DNA of 56,874 nt from Maritimibacter sp. REDSEA-S28_B5 (GCA_001626765.1 LUOO01000122.1:1-56874); one strand, 5' to 3'; positions 46,699 to 56,428 are shown, counted from the first letter of the stretch. Made by a program: numbers and translations. The notes: generated by a model not told the origin, from the sequence alone.

Positions 46699-47892
46699 AT
46701 GAATGCCGAGAACAGGACTGCGAACGCGGGGGATGCACCAGCGTGCGAAGGTGTGTTTGCTGCTGATGCGCGGGGCAACCCGACGCAGCCGCTCGATCTC
46801 ATATTATATGTAGCGACGCTCGAGGGCGGGGGTGCGGAACGGGTTTTCGTCCGGCTGGCCAATCACTACGCCGCAGAGGGCCGGCGCGTGGCGCTGCTCG
46901 TCAACCGGCCCGAGGGCCCGATCGCGGCGCTGATCGCGCCCGACGTGCAGGTGATCCCGGTCGGTGGCGCGAATGCCGTGCGCAGTGTGCCCAAGCTGGT
47001 TTCGATCCTCAAACGATACCGGCCGAACGCTGTGATCTGCGGGCTGACCACAGCGAACATCGCCATGGTGATGGCCGCCAAGATCGTCGAGCTTACCCAA
47101 GGCACACGACCGCGACTGATGGTCTGTGAACGCAACGAGTTCACGACGGCGTCACGCCGGTTGCCATGGGCCAAACGCATGGCGTTCAGGGCGATGGTGC
47201 GCGCGCTCTATCCGTTGGCCGACAAGGTGTCGGGCAATGCCACTGGCGTGGTCGAGGACATCAGCCGCGTCGCCCGGCTTGCGCCCGACACGGTCTGCGT
47301 CATTCCCAATCCGGCTCCTGAAGCGTCGGACATCCTGACCGCACGCGACAGCGCCGCGCCGCATCCCTGGCTGACCGAGAACCGTCCGGTCGCCATCGCG
47401 ATGGGACGGCTTGTGCCGCAAAAGGATTACCCCACGATGCTCGAAGCTCTGGCGCGCACGGATGCCTCGCTCCGACTCATCGTGTTGGGGGTCGGCCCCG
47501 AGAAAGCCGCGCTCGAAGCGCTGGCCACACGGCTCGGGGTCGCTGAGCGTGTCGCGTTCGTCGGCTACCAGTACAACCGTTTCGACTATCTGGCCCGCGG
47601 CGATCAGTTCGTGCTGTCCTCGGTCACCGAAGGGTTTCCCAATGCCCTGATCGAAGCCATCAGCTTTGGCCTGCCCTGTGTTTCGACCGATTGCGCGGGC
47701 GGTGGGCCCCGCGACATTCTGGGGGCACGGTTTCCCGAAGCGCTGGTTCCGGTCGGCGACAGCGCCGCCATGGCCCGTGCGATGGGCGCGGCGCTCGCGG
47801 CACCGCCGAGTTCCGAGCGCATTTCCGATCTTGCGGCGCAGTATTCGCTGCCGCAGATTGCCGACCGCTTTGTGGCCGAGGTGATGCAATGA
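46699..47892 (+). CDS. Glycosyltransferase family 4, EPS operon gene 1
   Basis: A 397-residue GT-B enzyme; N-terminal LILYVATLEGGGAERVFVRL, C-terminal PVAIAMGRLVPQKDYPTML and SSVTEGFPNALIEAISFGLP. The start at 46699 has GAGGA six bases upstream; an in-frame GTG at 46660 lacks that. Its stop overlaps the start of the next gene (ATGA), so the run of four genes from here is translationally coupled. The sugar is unknown. Confidence 0.9.
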   Translation: MNAENRTANAGDAPACEGVFAADARGNPTQPLDLILYVATLEGGGAERVFVRLANHYAAEGRRVALLVNRPEGPIAALIAPDVQVIPVGGANAVRSVPKLVSILKRYRPNAVICGLTTANIAMVMAAKIVELTQGTRPRLMVCERNEFTTASRRLPWAKRMAFRAMVRALYPLADKVSGNATGVVEDISRVARLAPDTVCVIPNPAPEASDILTARDSAAPHPWLTENRPVAIAMGRLVPQKDYPTMLEALARTDASLRLIVLGVGPEKAALEALATRLGVAERVAFVGYQYNRFDYLARGDQFVLSSVTEGFPNALIEAISFGLPCVSTDCAGGGPRDILGARFPEALVPVGDSAAMARAMGAALAAPPSSERISDLAAQYSLPQIADRFVAEVMQ

Positions 47893-49385
47893 GCTATCCC
47901 GCCTCGATGTATCGCCGCCCCGGCTTCGCACCTGTGCCCGGCCTGCGGCGCCTGTCGCGACTGGAAAAGCTCGCCGCGCGGGTTCCGGGGGTGCCGCGAA
48001 TTGCGTCAGATGTTGCGGCAAGCCTGTTCGGCCTGTTCGGTCTGTTCTTCTTTTCCGGGTCCTTGGTCGCGATCCTCACCGCCGAGGGCGCGACGTCATC
48101 GCCCATGGTCCAATTCCTGGGGCTTGCTCTTGGACTGGTGGCCGCGGTGGATTTCGCGCTTCGGCAGGGCGCAATAGGGCGTCTTTACCGATATTACTGG
48201 CCGGCGCTTGTGCCCATCGGCTTTGTCATCGCCTCCATCTTCTGGTCGGTCGATCCGGTGCTGTCCGGGCGGCGGGTCACGGCCTTGCTCTGCGCGACCA
48301 CCTTTGCATTCTGGATCTATGAGCGGTTCCACGGCCGCGGTCTGTTCGCGCTTGTGGCGGGCGCTTCGCTGATCATCGTGGTTCTGAACGTGGCCACCTC
48401 GGTCGCCGTGCCGTCGATCGGTGTTCACCCGGCCCTGACCGATCTGGGGGAACCCAACCCGCACGTCGGAGCCTGGCGCGGGCTGTTTGATCACAAGAAC
48501 GACTTCGGGCGGATGATGGCGCTGTGTGTGCTGATCCTTTGGATCGCCTATGGAGCGCGTCGAAGCTGGCGGCCAGTCGTCGCCCTTGGGCTGGTCGTCG
48601 GCTATGCCGGCGTGGCTGGCTCGACCTCGGGACAGGCCGCGTTCCTGTCGGTCGCCGTGCCGCTTCTGGTGCGCACCATCGCGCTCCTGCGACCCCTGTC
48701 GCCAGAGCGGCGCGCCATGGTGGTGGCAGCCGCCGTGCCGGCCATGATCACTGCCTACCTGTTTTCGCAGATACTTGTGACCTTTGTGCTGGGGCTGTTG
48801 GGCAAGGATCCCTCGCTCACCGGGCGCACCGACATCTGGATGGGCACATTGCAGGCAATCCGGGGGAACATGGCGCTGGGAGGCGGCTTTGGAGCAGGCT
48901 GGGATCTGGTGGGGGAACGACTGTTCATCCTGACCGGGATCGACGTGGGCCACGCACACAACGGGTATCTCGATCTGGTCACCGATCTGGGGGTCGTCGG
49001 TCTGATGATCCTGATCCTGTTCTACTTCGCCATCTTCCTGACCTCGATCAGGGCCTATTTCGCAGACCGCGCAAGCGAGACGGCGCTGTTCGCCGCCGGG
49101 ATCAGCGCCTTTGCGCTCATCGGCAACTGGGTGGCGTCCTTCTTGATTCTGCACAATTCGATCTACTGGGTTCTGCCGGTCATTTGCGTGATGAGCCTGC
49201 GCCGCGCACAGGACATGACACAGCACCTCACGCCCGGCCTGCCCGGTCAGCCTGTCGTGATGGACCCCTTGCCCCCGTACCGGTCGGCGCCGTCATGGAG
49301 CCTGTCGGGCCATTCCCGCGCGCGTATCGGGCACATGAAGCGGCCGTTGCTGGGCGCGCCCGCCAATCCGAGGTCCCTGAGATGA
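47889..49385 (+). CDS. O-antigen ligase/polymerase family protein (Wzy-type)
   Basis: A 498-residue integral membrane protein with ten or more hydrophobic segments (SLFGLFGLFFFSGSLVAIL, VVALGLVVGYAGVAGSTSGQ). The large periplasmic loop motif GHAHNGYLDLVTDLGVVGL is the Wzy_C signature. It should polymerise the EPS repeat units on the periplasmic side. It overlaps both neighbours by 4 bases (ATGA). Confidence 0.88.
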   Translation: MSYPASMYRRPGFAPVPGLRRLSRLEKLAARVPGVPRIASDVAASLFGLFGLFFFSGSLVAILTAEGATSSPMVQFLGLALGLVAAVDFALRQGAIGRLYRYYWPALVPIGFVIASIFWSVDPVLSGRRVTALLCATTFAFWIYERFHGRGLFALVAGASLIIVVLNVATSVAVPSIGVHPALTDLGEPNPHVGAWRGLFDHKNDFGRMMALCVLILWIAYGARRSWRPVVALGLVVGYAGVAGSTSGQAAFLSVAVPLLVRTIALLRPLSPERRAMVVAAAVPAMITAYLFSQILVTFVLGLLGKDPSLTGRTDIWMGTLQAIRGNMALGGGFGAGWDLVGERLFILTGIDVGHAHNGYLDLVTDLGVVGLMILILFYFAIFLTSIRAYFADRASETALFAAGISAFALIGNWVASFLILHNSIYWVLPVICVMSLRRAQDMTQHLTPGLPGQPVVMDPLPPYRSAPSWSLSGHSRARIGHMKRPLLGAPANPRSLR

Positions 49386-50599
49386 GCGACGTGTCCAACT
49401 ATCCCGCGCAGACCCGGCGCGAGTTTGCGACCGCTGCGCGCCGCGCGCCCAGAATAGCCTTTGTCATCAATTCGATGGAAGGTGGCGGCGCCGAGCGAGC
49501 GATGGCAAATCTTCTGCATCACCTCGAGGGCCGCTTTCCCGGTATGCCCGTGGATCTGGTGTTGCTCGACGATCTGCCGATCGTGCAGGACATTCCCGCC
49601 TGGATCCGGGTGGTGACGCTGGACGGACGGGGCAAGATGCTGCGGTCAGCGCGCGCGCTCGGCCGATACCTGCTGCGCACAAAACCCGACCTCTGCCTGA
49701 GCTATCTGGCACGGGCCAACACCCTGAACGTGGTGTTCTCGGCTCTGACCCGGCACCGCGCGATCATCTCGGAACGGGTGCAGACCACGAGCCATCTGTC
49801 TACCTCCCGCGCCGGCGCGATCTACCGCTACATCACCCGGATCACCTATCCCCGAGCCTTTCGCGTCATCGCGGTCAGCGACGGTGTGGCCGACGATCTG
49901 ATCAACCATTTCGATGTTCCGCGCACCAAGACCCGTGTGATCGGCAACCCGATCGACGCCGCCGCGCTTGCCGACAAGGCCAGGGCGCCGTCAGAGCTGC
50001 TCGCCCCTCTGCCCGAACGCTATCTGCTTGGCGTCGGGCGTATGGTGGTGAACAAGAACTTCGAGATGCTGCTGGATGGTTATGCGCGCGCGAACCCTTC
50101 GGCCGATCTGGTGATCCTCGGAGACGGACCGGACCGCCCAAAGCTCGAGGCGCAGATCAAGGCGCTGGGCCTGTCCGGGCGCGTGCATCTGCCGGGGTTC
50201 GTGCCCAACCCCTATCCGATCATGGCCCGCGCCGAGGCGTTGGTGTCCTGCTCGAATGCCGAGGGATTTCCCAATACGATCATCGAAGCGATGGCGCTCG
50301 CCACGCCGGTGATCGCAACCGACTGCCCCTCGGGACCCGCAATGGTCCTGCGTGGCAAGGCGCTGAAAGGCGCACCGATCGAAAGCAATGCCCGTGACGG
50401 TCTGTTGATCCGCATGGGGGCCCGCGAGGAACTGGGCCGTGCGCTGACGATCTTTGAAGACCCGGACATCCGACATGACTACGCCTCCCGCGCTCGATCG
50501 CGCGCGGCTGCCTTTGGCGTCGAAGCGGTGGTCCGGGAATACCTCGACATCATCGAGGACAGCCTGCGGTCACGGGCCGCGAACATGGGGGTTAAATGA
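49382..50599 (+). CDS. Glycosyltransferase family 4, EPS operon gene 3
   Basis: A 405-residue GT-B enzyme: PRIAFVINSMEGGGAERAMA near residue 25 and the C-terminal YLLGVGRMVVNKNFEMLLDG, then CSNAEGFPNTIIEAMALATP. It is similar in kind to the enzyme at 46.7 kb and both may act one after the other on the same acceptor. It overlaps the polymerase and export genes by 4 bases each. Confidence 0.9.
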   Translation: MSDVSNYPAQTRREFATAARRAPRIAFVINSMEGGGAERAMANLLHHLEGRFPGMPVDLVLLDDLPIVQDIPAWIRVVTLDGRGKMLRSARALGRYLLRTKPDLCLSYLARANTLNVVFSALTRHRAIISERVQTTSHLSTSRAGAIYRYITRITYPRAFRVIAVSDGVADDLINHFDVPRTKTRVIGNPIDAAALADKARAPSELLAPLPERYLLGVGRMVVNKNFEMLLDGYARANPSADLVILGDGPDRPKLEAQIKALGLSGRVHLPGFVPNPYPIMARAEALVSCSNAEGFPNTIIEAMALATPVIATDCPSGPAMVLRGKALKGAPIESNARDGLLIRMGAREELGRALTIFEDPDIRHDYASRARSRAAAFGVEAVVREYLDIIEDSLRSRAANMGVK

Positions 50600-51837
50600 C
50601 ACACGTACTGACAGTTTCACCAATCCGACGGGCCACCTGCCGTGCCCTGTCGCTGACTGCATCATCGCTGGCCGCAGGCGTGATGACCGCCGCGCTCACC
50701 CTGCCGCTGCGCCCGCTCATGGCGCAGGACATGATGACGGTCGAAGTCTCGCGCGGCTATGCGCTGGGCGCGGGCGACGTTCTTCGGCTCGAATTCCTGA
50801 ACCGGCCGGACATCCAGCTGAATATCCCGGTCGAGTTGAACGGCTACGCGAATTTTCCATTTGCCGGGTCGGTTCTCGTTGCCGGTCGGACGATTGAAGA
50901 ACTGCGTGCAGAATTGCCCGTGCTGCTCGACGGGGTCGTGCTGCGCGAGGAAATCGGGGACGACCTGCGCTCGAACAACGTCTCGGGGTCAGAACTGATC
51001 CTGTCGGTTTTCTCCTATCGTCCCATCGTGGTAGCCGGGGATGTGGCGGTGCCGGGCGAGGTCGAATTCACGGTCGGCATGACCGCCCGCACGGCGGTAT
51101 TCAAGGCGCAGGGCATCGGGTCGGTGCGCAATGGCGCCTCGGGCTCGGTCAACCTGTTTCGCACCCGCGCCGAAGTTGGTCGTGTCGTCACCCGTCACGC
51201 GGTGCTCAGTGCCCTGATCGACGGCGCTGAAACGATTGGCGAAGAGGATCTGGTCCTGCCGCCCAACACCGGTCTGACACCGGCAAATCTGGTGGATCGT
51301 GCCAATTCCGATCTCGCGCTCGAACGCGCCAAGATCAATCAGGAAAAGAGCCGCGAACAGATGCGCATCGACTCAGCGGCCCAGCGCATCAGCTCGTCCA
51401 AGGCCCGTGTCGAGAGTCTGACCGATGCTGAAGCCGAGGAAAGGGAGAACGTCGGGCGGCTGGACGCGCTGATGGAACGTCGCCTCGTCGCCACTGACAT
51501 GCTCAACGAAGCCCGCCGCAACGCACTCCAGACGTCGGAATTCCGTCACAAGGCCAGCGACGAGGCCGTGAACGCCCAGCTCGAATGGGAAGAGCTTCTG
51601 GTGACCTCGCGCATCGAGGACATCAACCGCCAGCAGACATGGCGAACCGAGGTTGCTGCGCTCGACGGCGAACTGGACGTGCTGATGGTCGCGCTTGCCG
51701 CCGCCTGGGGGCAGGACGCCACCGCGACCGTCTATCGCCAGACGCTCGCAGGTGTGATGCGGCTGACCGTCGGTATGGATGACATGCTGATGCCGGGAGA
51801 CATCGTAGAACTCGATCAGACATGGGTGGGACAATGA
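50596..51837 (+). CDS. Polysaccharide export protein (Wza/ExoF-like)
   Basis: A 413-residue protein with a signal region ending about residue 43 (LPLRPLMAQD). The Poly_export domain is YALGAGDVLRLEFLNRPDIQ, followed by SLBB-like parts (RPIVVAGDVAVPGEVEFTVG). A long coiled coil (about 225 to 340) comes next and the end is VGMDDMLMPGDIVELDQT. The coiled coil makes it more like ExoF than like short Wza. It links the inner-membrane machinery to the outer-membrane exit. No lipobox Cys is seen. Confidence 0.88.
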   Translation: MTHVLTVSPIRRATCRALSLTASSLAAGVMTAALTLPLRPLMAQDMMTVEVSRGYALGAGDVLRLEFLNRPDIQLNIPVELNGYANFPFAGSVLVAGRTIEELRAELPVLLDGVVLREEIGDDLRSNNVSGSELILSVFSYRPIVVAGDVAVPGEVEFTVGMTARTAVFKAQGIGSVRNGASGSVNLFRTRAEVGRVVTRHAVLSALIDGAETIGEEDLVLPPNTGLTPANLVDRANSDLALERAKINQEKSREQMRIDSAAQRISSSKARVESLTDAEAEERENVGRLDALMERRLVATDMLNEARRNALQTSEFRHKASDEAVNAQLEWEELLVTSRIEDINRQQTWRTEVAALDGELDVLMVALAAAWGQDATATVYRQTLAGVMRLTVGMDDMLMPGDIVELDQTWVGQ

Positions 51838-51894
51838 TGCTGTTGCTCTGCGAAAAGCCCCTGCCACTCATCCTGTGCACATCGGAGCGATCGA

Positions 51895-54198
51895 ATGAAC
51901 ATTGATCGGATGACCCTCAACGAGAGCGGCGCCACGCTCAATGCCTACGATCCTCCGTCGAACTTCGACTTCGGAACGGCATTCCGGGTGCTCAGACGCC
52001 GGGCACGACTGATCCTGAAGATCACCGCCGTGTTTCTGGCCCTTGGTCTTTTGGCCGCGCTGGTCACGTCGAAAACCTATGAGGCAGGCACAAGCGTCCT
52101 GCTGGAGGCGCCGACGCTTTCGCCCTTTGGCCGGGATCAGGTCTATACCGGAACCAGGTTCGATAACGTCACGATCGAAAGCCAGATGCAGGTCATCCGG
52201 TCGCCTCTGCTGCTGTCACAGGTTGTGGATACGCTCGATCTGGACAGCCGTCCGACCTTCTGGGCGCCAGAGCGCAATGCCGTCGGTCAGACGCTTGCCG
52301 ATGGCAAATCCGCCATCTTGGGAACCATGAAACAGGTTGTCCGTCAGGTGATGGGCGCCGAGGAAGCTGTGCCCGCCACCGATGCCGAACGGTTCCGGCA
52401 GGCGGTGGACAAGCTGCGCAACGACGTCACGGTGACCCGCAATGGCGTGACCTCGGTTCTGGCTGTAAAGGTCTCGGCCAACAGCCCCGAACTGGCCGCC
52501 GAAATCGCCAACGCCGTGGCGCAATCCTATGTGATGCAACGATACGACATGCGCCGCGCTTCGGCCGAAACGGCCGCGGACTGGTTTGAAAACCGGATGC
52601 AGGAATTGTCCGAGCAGGCGGCCGATGCCGAAAGCGCGCTGACGGCAGCCTCCGGGCTGGGCACGGCACAGACCGACCCCGGCACGCCCGACGCCGGGCC
52701 CCGTGCAGATGCCGTCGCCGCTCTGCGCGAAGCCATTTCGGCCCGGATCGCCGCGCTCGCCCGGTTCGATCAGACATCGCTCGCCATGCGATCGCTCAAT
52801 CCGCTTGGCGTCCTGCCGGCGCAATCGGCCAGCCCGGCCTTCGCCGAGTTGTCCGCCGCCTACGCCGCCACGCTGGATCAGGAGGAGCGCGACGCACTGA
52901 ACGCACAGGCCAAGGCTCTGTTGCCCGATCTTCTGGCGCAGGCACAGACCGCGCTCGATACCGCCACCTCCAACGAGGCGGCGGCGCGCGCAGAGCTGGA
53001 CGAGGTCACGCCGACGCGTGTCGCAACCAGCGGCGATCTCGGAAGGCTCGAGAGCGAGGCGCGGATCTATCGCGAAATGTACGAAAACTACACGACGACC
53101 TACCTCAAGACGAAGGAACAGCAGACCTTTCCCGTGGTCGATGCATCAATCCTTGGCGTTGCACAGCCCCCCGAGGGCGCGAGCGGGCGAAGCGGCTCGC
53201 AGCTCTTGCTGATCGCGGGGCTTCTGGGACTGACCGTCGGAACGGGGGCCGCCTTTGCGCGCGAACAGGGCGACCGGAGCCTGCGCACGCGCACCGCGCT
53301 GGCGCGCGCCGTGGGTGGGCCCGTTCTGGGCCTTTTGCCCCCCGCGCGCGAGGTTCGTGGGTTTGAAAGCCTCGCTCAGACCCGAAAACTGCCCGAAATC
53401 GGGCTCCTGAAACCGCGGATCGAGGACATGACCTCTGGCGGTGAAGCCTCCAATGAACCGCGCACCAACATTGTGCCACTGCCCAAGCACCGCCTGGCGC
53501 TGGGAAAACTGCGCGGGCAGATGTCCCTGACCCTGACTCAGCCGTTGTCGCCCTACTCCGATACGGTGCGGCGCATACGGGTGGCCTTCGACACGCATTT
53601 CGCGCCCCGCCACAAGAAACGCGGCTCGGTAATCGGGTTCCTGTCCGACGACGGCACGCAGACGCGTTCGACGCTGGCGATGAACTACGCCGAGATGACG
53701 GCCGTGGGCGGGAAAAAGACGCTCTTGATCGACTTCGACTGGCTCGAGTCCTTTCTCAGCCGCACGATCACCCCGGGCGCCAGTTTCGGGATCACAGATC
53801 TCATGTACTCGATGAGCCCGAACTTTTCGCCGAACGACGTCTATTGGGTCGACGAACGGACGGGGCTTTTTTTCCTCCCCAATCGCGCGGTGGGCAAGAA
53901 CGAACCGGTTGATCCCGCGACCTTCGACACGGCGTTGTTGACCATGTTGGTCGCCACGTTGTCGCGCGACTTCGATCAGATCGTCATCGACTTCCCCTCG
54001 CTCGGCGCCAGTGTCGATGCTGCGGCGTTGGCAACGGTAGTCGATGGGTTTGTCTGTGCCGCCGACTGGGGCATCTGCGACCGCAAGGCGCTGGCCCGCC
54101 ACATGGCGACCAGCGGCATCCCTGTCGACAAGATCGTGGGCGCCGTCTTGGCCGGCGCGACCGAAGCCGACCTCGCCCGTTACGAAAGCGCGAGCTGA
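51895..54198 (+). CDS. Wzc-like chain-length co-polymerase with degenerate kinase domain
   Basis: A 767-residue protein. Membrane segments are near residues 42 to 62 (ILKITAVFLALGLLAALVTS) and 434 to 455 (QLLLIAGLLGLTVGTGAAFA), with a periplasmic coiled coil between. The C-terminal half resembles a bacterial tyrosine kinase, but the Walker A reads SDDGTQTRSTLAM where these kinases have G-x-G-K-S/T: the Lys is Arg. Walker A' (LLIDFDW) and Walker B (IVIDFP) keep their Asp. The C-terminus has only one Tyr (ARYESAS), no tyrosine cluster. So the co-polymerase and export role is likely, while ATP-dependent autophosphorylation is in doubt. Confidence 0.88.
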   Translation: MNIDRMTLNESGATLNAYDPPSNFDFGTAFRVLRRRARLILKITAVFLALGLLAALVTSKTYEAGTSVLLEAPTLSPFGRDQVYTGTRFDNVTIESQMQVIRSPLLLSQVVDTLDLDSRPTFWAPERNAVGQTLADGKSAILGTMKQVVRQVMGAEEAVPATDAERFRQAVDKLRNDVTVTRNGVTSVLAVKVSANSPELAAEIANAVAQSYVMQRYDMRRASAETAADWFENRMQELSEQAADAESALTAASGLGTAQTDPGTPDAGPRADAVAALREAISARIAALARFDQTSLAMRSLNPLGVLPAQSASPAFAELSAAYAATLDQEERDALNAQAKALLPDLLAQAQTALDTATSNEAAARAELDEVTPTRVATSGDLGRLESEARIYREMYENYTTTYLKTKEQQTFPVVDASILGVAQPPEGASGRSGSQLLLIAGLLGLTVGTGAAFAREQGDRSLRTRTALARAVGGPVLGLLPPAREVRGFESLAQTRKLPEIGLLKPRIEDMTSGGEASNEPRTNIVPLPKHRLALGKLRGQMSLTLTQPLSPYSDTVRRIRVAFDTHFAPRHKKRGSVIGFLSDDGTQTRSTLAMNYAEMTAVGGKKTLLIDFDWLESFLSRTITPGASFGITDLMYSMSPNFSPNDVYWVDERTGLFFLPNRAVGKNEPVDPATFDTALLTMLVATLSRDFDQIVIDFPSLGASVDAAALATVVDGFVCAADWGICDRKALARHMATSGIPVDKIVGAVLAGATEADLARYESAS

Positions 54199-54204
54199 AA
54201 GGTC

Positions 54205-54227
54205 CCGGTCCCCTCGGGGTCCGGTTT
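54205..54227 (+). terminator. Weak hairpin between Wzc-like and sulfotransferase genes
   Basis: CCGGTCCCC and GGGGTCCGG form a stem with one mismatch and a two-base loop, followed by TTT. It may reduce transcription from the polymer operon into the sulfotransferase gene. Confidence 0.4.
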
Positions 54228-54244
54228 ACTCAAGGAGAACCATC

Positions 54245-55027
54245 ATGCTTCCTTCGGTCATTTTCGTTGGTCCCACCAAATGCGGGACCACCTGGATCGA
54301 CAGCTACCTGCGCGGCCGGCCCGAGGTCGCCCTTCCGGTGTTCCAGAAAGAGACGTTCTTTTTCGACAAGGCGTTTCATCGTGGGGTCGACTGGTACAAG
54401 GCCCAGTTCGGACAGCAGACAGGGATCGGCGTCGAAGTTGCACCATCGCTGTTTCACAAAGCTCAGGCCCGGGAAAACCTTGCGGCCACGATACCGGACG
54501 CAAAAATCGTGATCGTCTACCGCGACCCGCTTGACCGCGCTGTGTCGCATTACTTTCACTACCGAAAGGCAGGCGAACGGCAAATGCCCATCGCCGACAT
54601 GGCCCGTGTCCACCCCGACATCGTCGAGGCGGGCCTGTTCAAGACTCATGCGGCCGTATGGGAACGTCTGTTCCCCGGCAAAGTCGCCTATCTCAAGTAT
54701 GCCACGCTGAAATCTGACCCCCTCGCATTCTGCGAAGAGGTGTGTTCGATCATCGGCATCGAAAACGTCGGCAAACCCCAGCCGGCGTTGATGGGTCAGT
54801 TGGTCAACGCGGCGTCGATCCCTCGCTCGGCGTTCGTTGCTCGACTGACCCGTCGCTCTGCGGAAGCCGCGAGACGAATGGGCCTGCATGGTCTGGTCAA
54901 CGCCCTGCGGCGGACAAAACTGAAGCAACTGGCGTTTTCCGGACGATCCGGCGTAAGCGACGAACGCTCATCTCTGGAACAGGATCTCGCGGCATTCGAC
55001 GCCGTCTTTGCCGGAGAACGGCTTTAG
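54245..55027 (+). CDS. Sulfotransferase domain protein (second of two)
   Basis: A 260-residue protein, starting at ATG 54245 with AAGGAGA upstream. The PAPS loop is IFVGPTKCGTTWIDSYLRG and the second motif is IVIVYRDPLDRAVSHYFHY. It belongs to a different sulfotransferase type (Sulfotransfer_1-like) from the one at 44.3 kb, so the two may sulfate different positions. It is between the co-polymerase and galU. The acceptor is inferred to be the EPS from context. Confidence 0.88.
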   Translation: MLPSVIFVGPTKCGTTWIDSYLRGRPEVALPVFQKETFFFDKAFHRGVDWYKAQFGQQTGIGVEVAPSLFHKAQARENLAATIPDAKIVIVYRDPLDRAVSHYFHYRKAGERQMPIADMARVHPDIVEAGLFKTHAAVWERLFPGKVAYLKYATLKSDPLAFCEEVCSIIGIENVGKPQPALMGQLVNAASIPRSAFVARLTRRSAEAARRMGLHGLVNALRRTKLKQLAFSGRSGVSDERSSLEQDLAAFDAVFAGERL

Positions 55028-55140
55028 GTTCTCCTAAGGCTTTCGGCATCCGGCAAAAGCACGTTCAACCCCGCGGACATCGGGTCGCGTCACTTGTCGC
55101 ATCCCGCACTCCCATTCATTTATGTCAAAAGGCACCTTCC

Positions 55141-55959
55141 ATGATCAAGACAGTCCTCTTCCCGGTCGCCGGACAGGGCACGCGGCTCTTGCCCGCCACC
55201 AAATCCATCCCCAAGGAATTGCTTCCGATCTACGACACGCCGGCGATCCAGTTCGGCATAAACGAAGCGATCGAGGCCGGCGCAGAGCGCCTGGTGTTCA
55301 TCACGCATCCCGAGAAGGATTCGATCCTCAAGTATCTCGCCCATGACATCGACGCCATCGAAACGCTCCGGCGCAAAGGCAAGACGGCGCTGGCCGATAC
55401 GCTCGATGCGACCGGGGTGCCCGCTGGCGTCGAAGTCGCGCTGGTGCTTCAGACCGAGCGTCTCGGGCTCGGGCATGCCATCATGCTCGGCGCCAATCAC
55501 GTGCTGGATGGTCCGGTCGGCGTGATCTTGCCCGATGACGTGATCCTCGGGGCGAGCTGCCTGTCGGAAATGGCGCAGGGCTACAGTGGTGGCCACATGA
55601 TCGCGGCAATGGAGGTCCCTGAGGACGAAGTGTCCAAATACGGCGTCTTTGACCCGATGGGCGAGCGGATGGGGCGGATGCAACGGTCGTCCGGCATTGT
55701 CGAAAAGCCAAGCCCCGAGGAAGCACCCTCACGACTCGCGGCTGTGGGCCGCTACATTCTGGATCCGTCGATCTTTCGGGTGCTGAAAAAGATCCCCAAG
55801 GGTGCGGGCGGCGAATACCAGCTCACCGACGCCATCGCACAAAGTGCCGAGGTGGTCGGGCTTACCGCCTATCACTTCACCGGCACACGCTATGACACCG
55901 GCAACCACGAGGGACTTCTGCAAGCCGCACAGGAACGTCGCCGGCTGCTGCAAGACTGA
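55141..55959 (+). CDS. galU: UTP-glucose-1-phosphate uridylyltransferase
   Basis: A 272-residue nucleotidyltransferase: VLFPVAGQGTRLLPATKSIP, then KELLPIYDTPAIQFGINEA, LGLGHAIMLGANHVLDGPVG with LPDDVI, and VEKPSPEEAPS. It makes UDP-glucose from glucose-1-phosphate and UTP, feeding Ugd and the epimerase. The start is ATG 55141 with AAAGG upstream. In many related bacteria galU is elsewhere; here it caps the EPS block. Confidence 0.94.
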   Translation: MIKTVLFPVAGQGTRLLPATKSIPKELLPIYDTPAIQFGINEAIEAGAERLVFITHPEKDSILKYLAHDIDAIETLRRKGKTALADTLDATGVPAGVEVALVLQTERLGLGHAIMLGANHVLDGPVGVILPDDVILGASCLSEMAQGYSGGHMIAAMEVPEDEVSKYGVFDPMGERMGRMQRSSGIVEKPSPEEAPSRLAAVGRYILDPSIFRVLKKIPKGAGGEYQLTDAIAQSAEVVGLTAYHFTGTRYDTGNHEGLLQAAQERRRLLQD

Positions 55960-55968
55960 ACTCACCCG

Positions 55969-55998
55969 GCGCGGGCTGCCTTTGTGGTGCGCCCGCGC
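55969..55998 (+). terminator. Hairpin after galU
   Basis: GCGCGGGC and GCCCGCGC form an 8-base stem around a 14-base loop that can pair partly, then ATTTG. It lies ten bases after the galU stop and could end the EPS transcript. Confidence 0.5.
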
Positions 55999-56260
55999 AT
56001 TTGACCGAGTCCATCTGAGCCTGCCCACCAGAAGCGGGGGCCAGTTCGCGAGGGATCGTCGTCGTGGATCGTGTCCGCCTAGTGAAGCAGCACATGTTTG
56101 GTCATGCTTCCAGGGAATACGTTCCCGCGCCAGACGCAAAGGACCAATCGGCGCAAACTAAGGCAAACCGGTTCACATCGCACTCGCTAAGTCATTGGTT
56201 TTTAATGATGCGAAATCTAGCCGGTTAACGGTAAAGCCCAGTGATATCAGTCAAGGGACA

Positions 56261-56306
56261 CGGACTGCAAATCCGTCCACACCGGTTCAAGTCCGGGACA
56301 TCCCCT
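56261..56306 (+). other. tRNA-Cys-like 3' remnant
   Basis: A 23-base stretch (56266 to 56288) is identical to 30190 to 30212 inside tRNA-Cys, covering part of the anticodon arm, variable region and T arm. The following bases keep a T-arm shape but the acceptor 3' side (ACATCCCC) does not match the resident tRNA-Cys and lacks CCA. No 5' half was found upstream, so it is not a complete tRNA. It may be the scar of an integration event. Confidence 0.55.
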
Positions 56307-56428
56307 CTGATGTGTCCCCCGCTTCACCGCAAAGGCGGGCAACCGCCCATTTGTCGGGGGCGAGATCGGCCCTCGGCACTTTCCGTTTGGGACAGAAGCC
56401 GGGGGCTCGGCCGGATCCTTCGATTTCC

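Noticed and set aside
56220..56310. A complete second tRNA-Cys gene
   Set aside because: No 5' acceptor strand or D arm can be paired with the 3' end, and CCA is missing.
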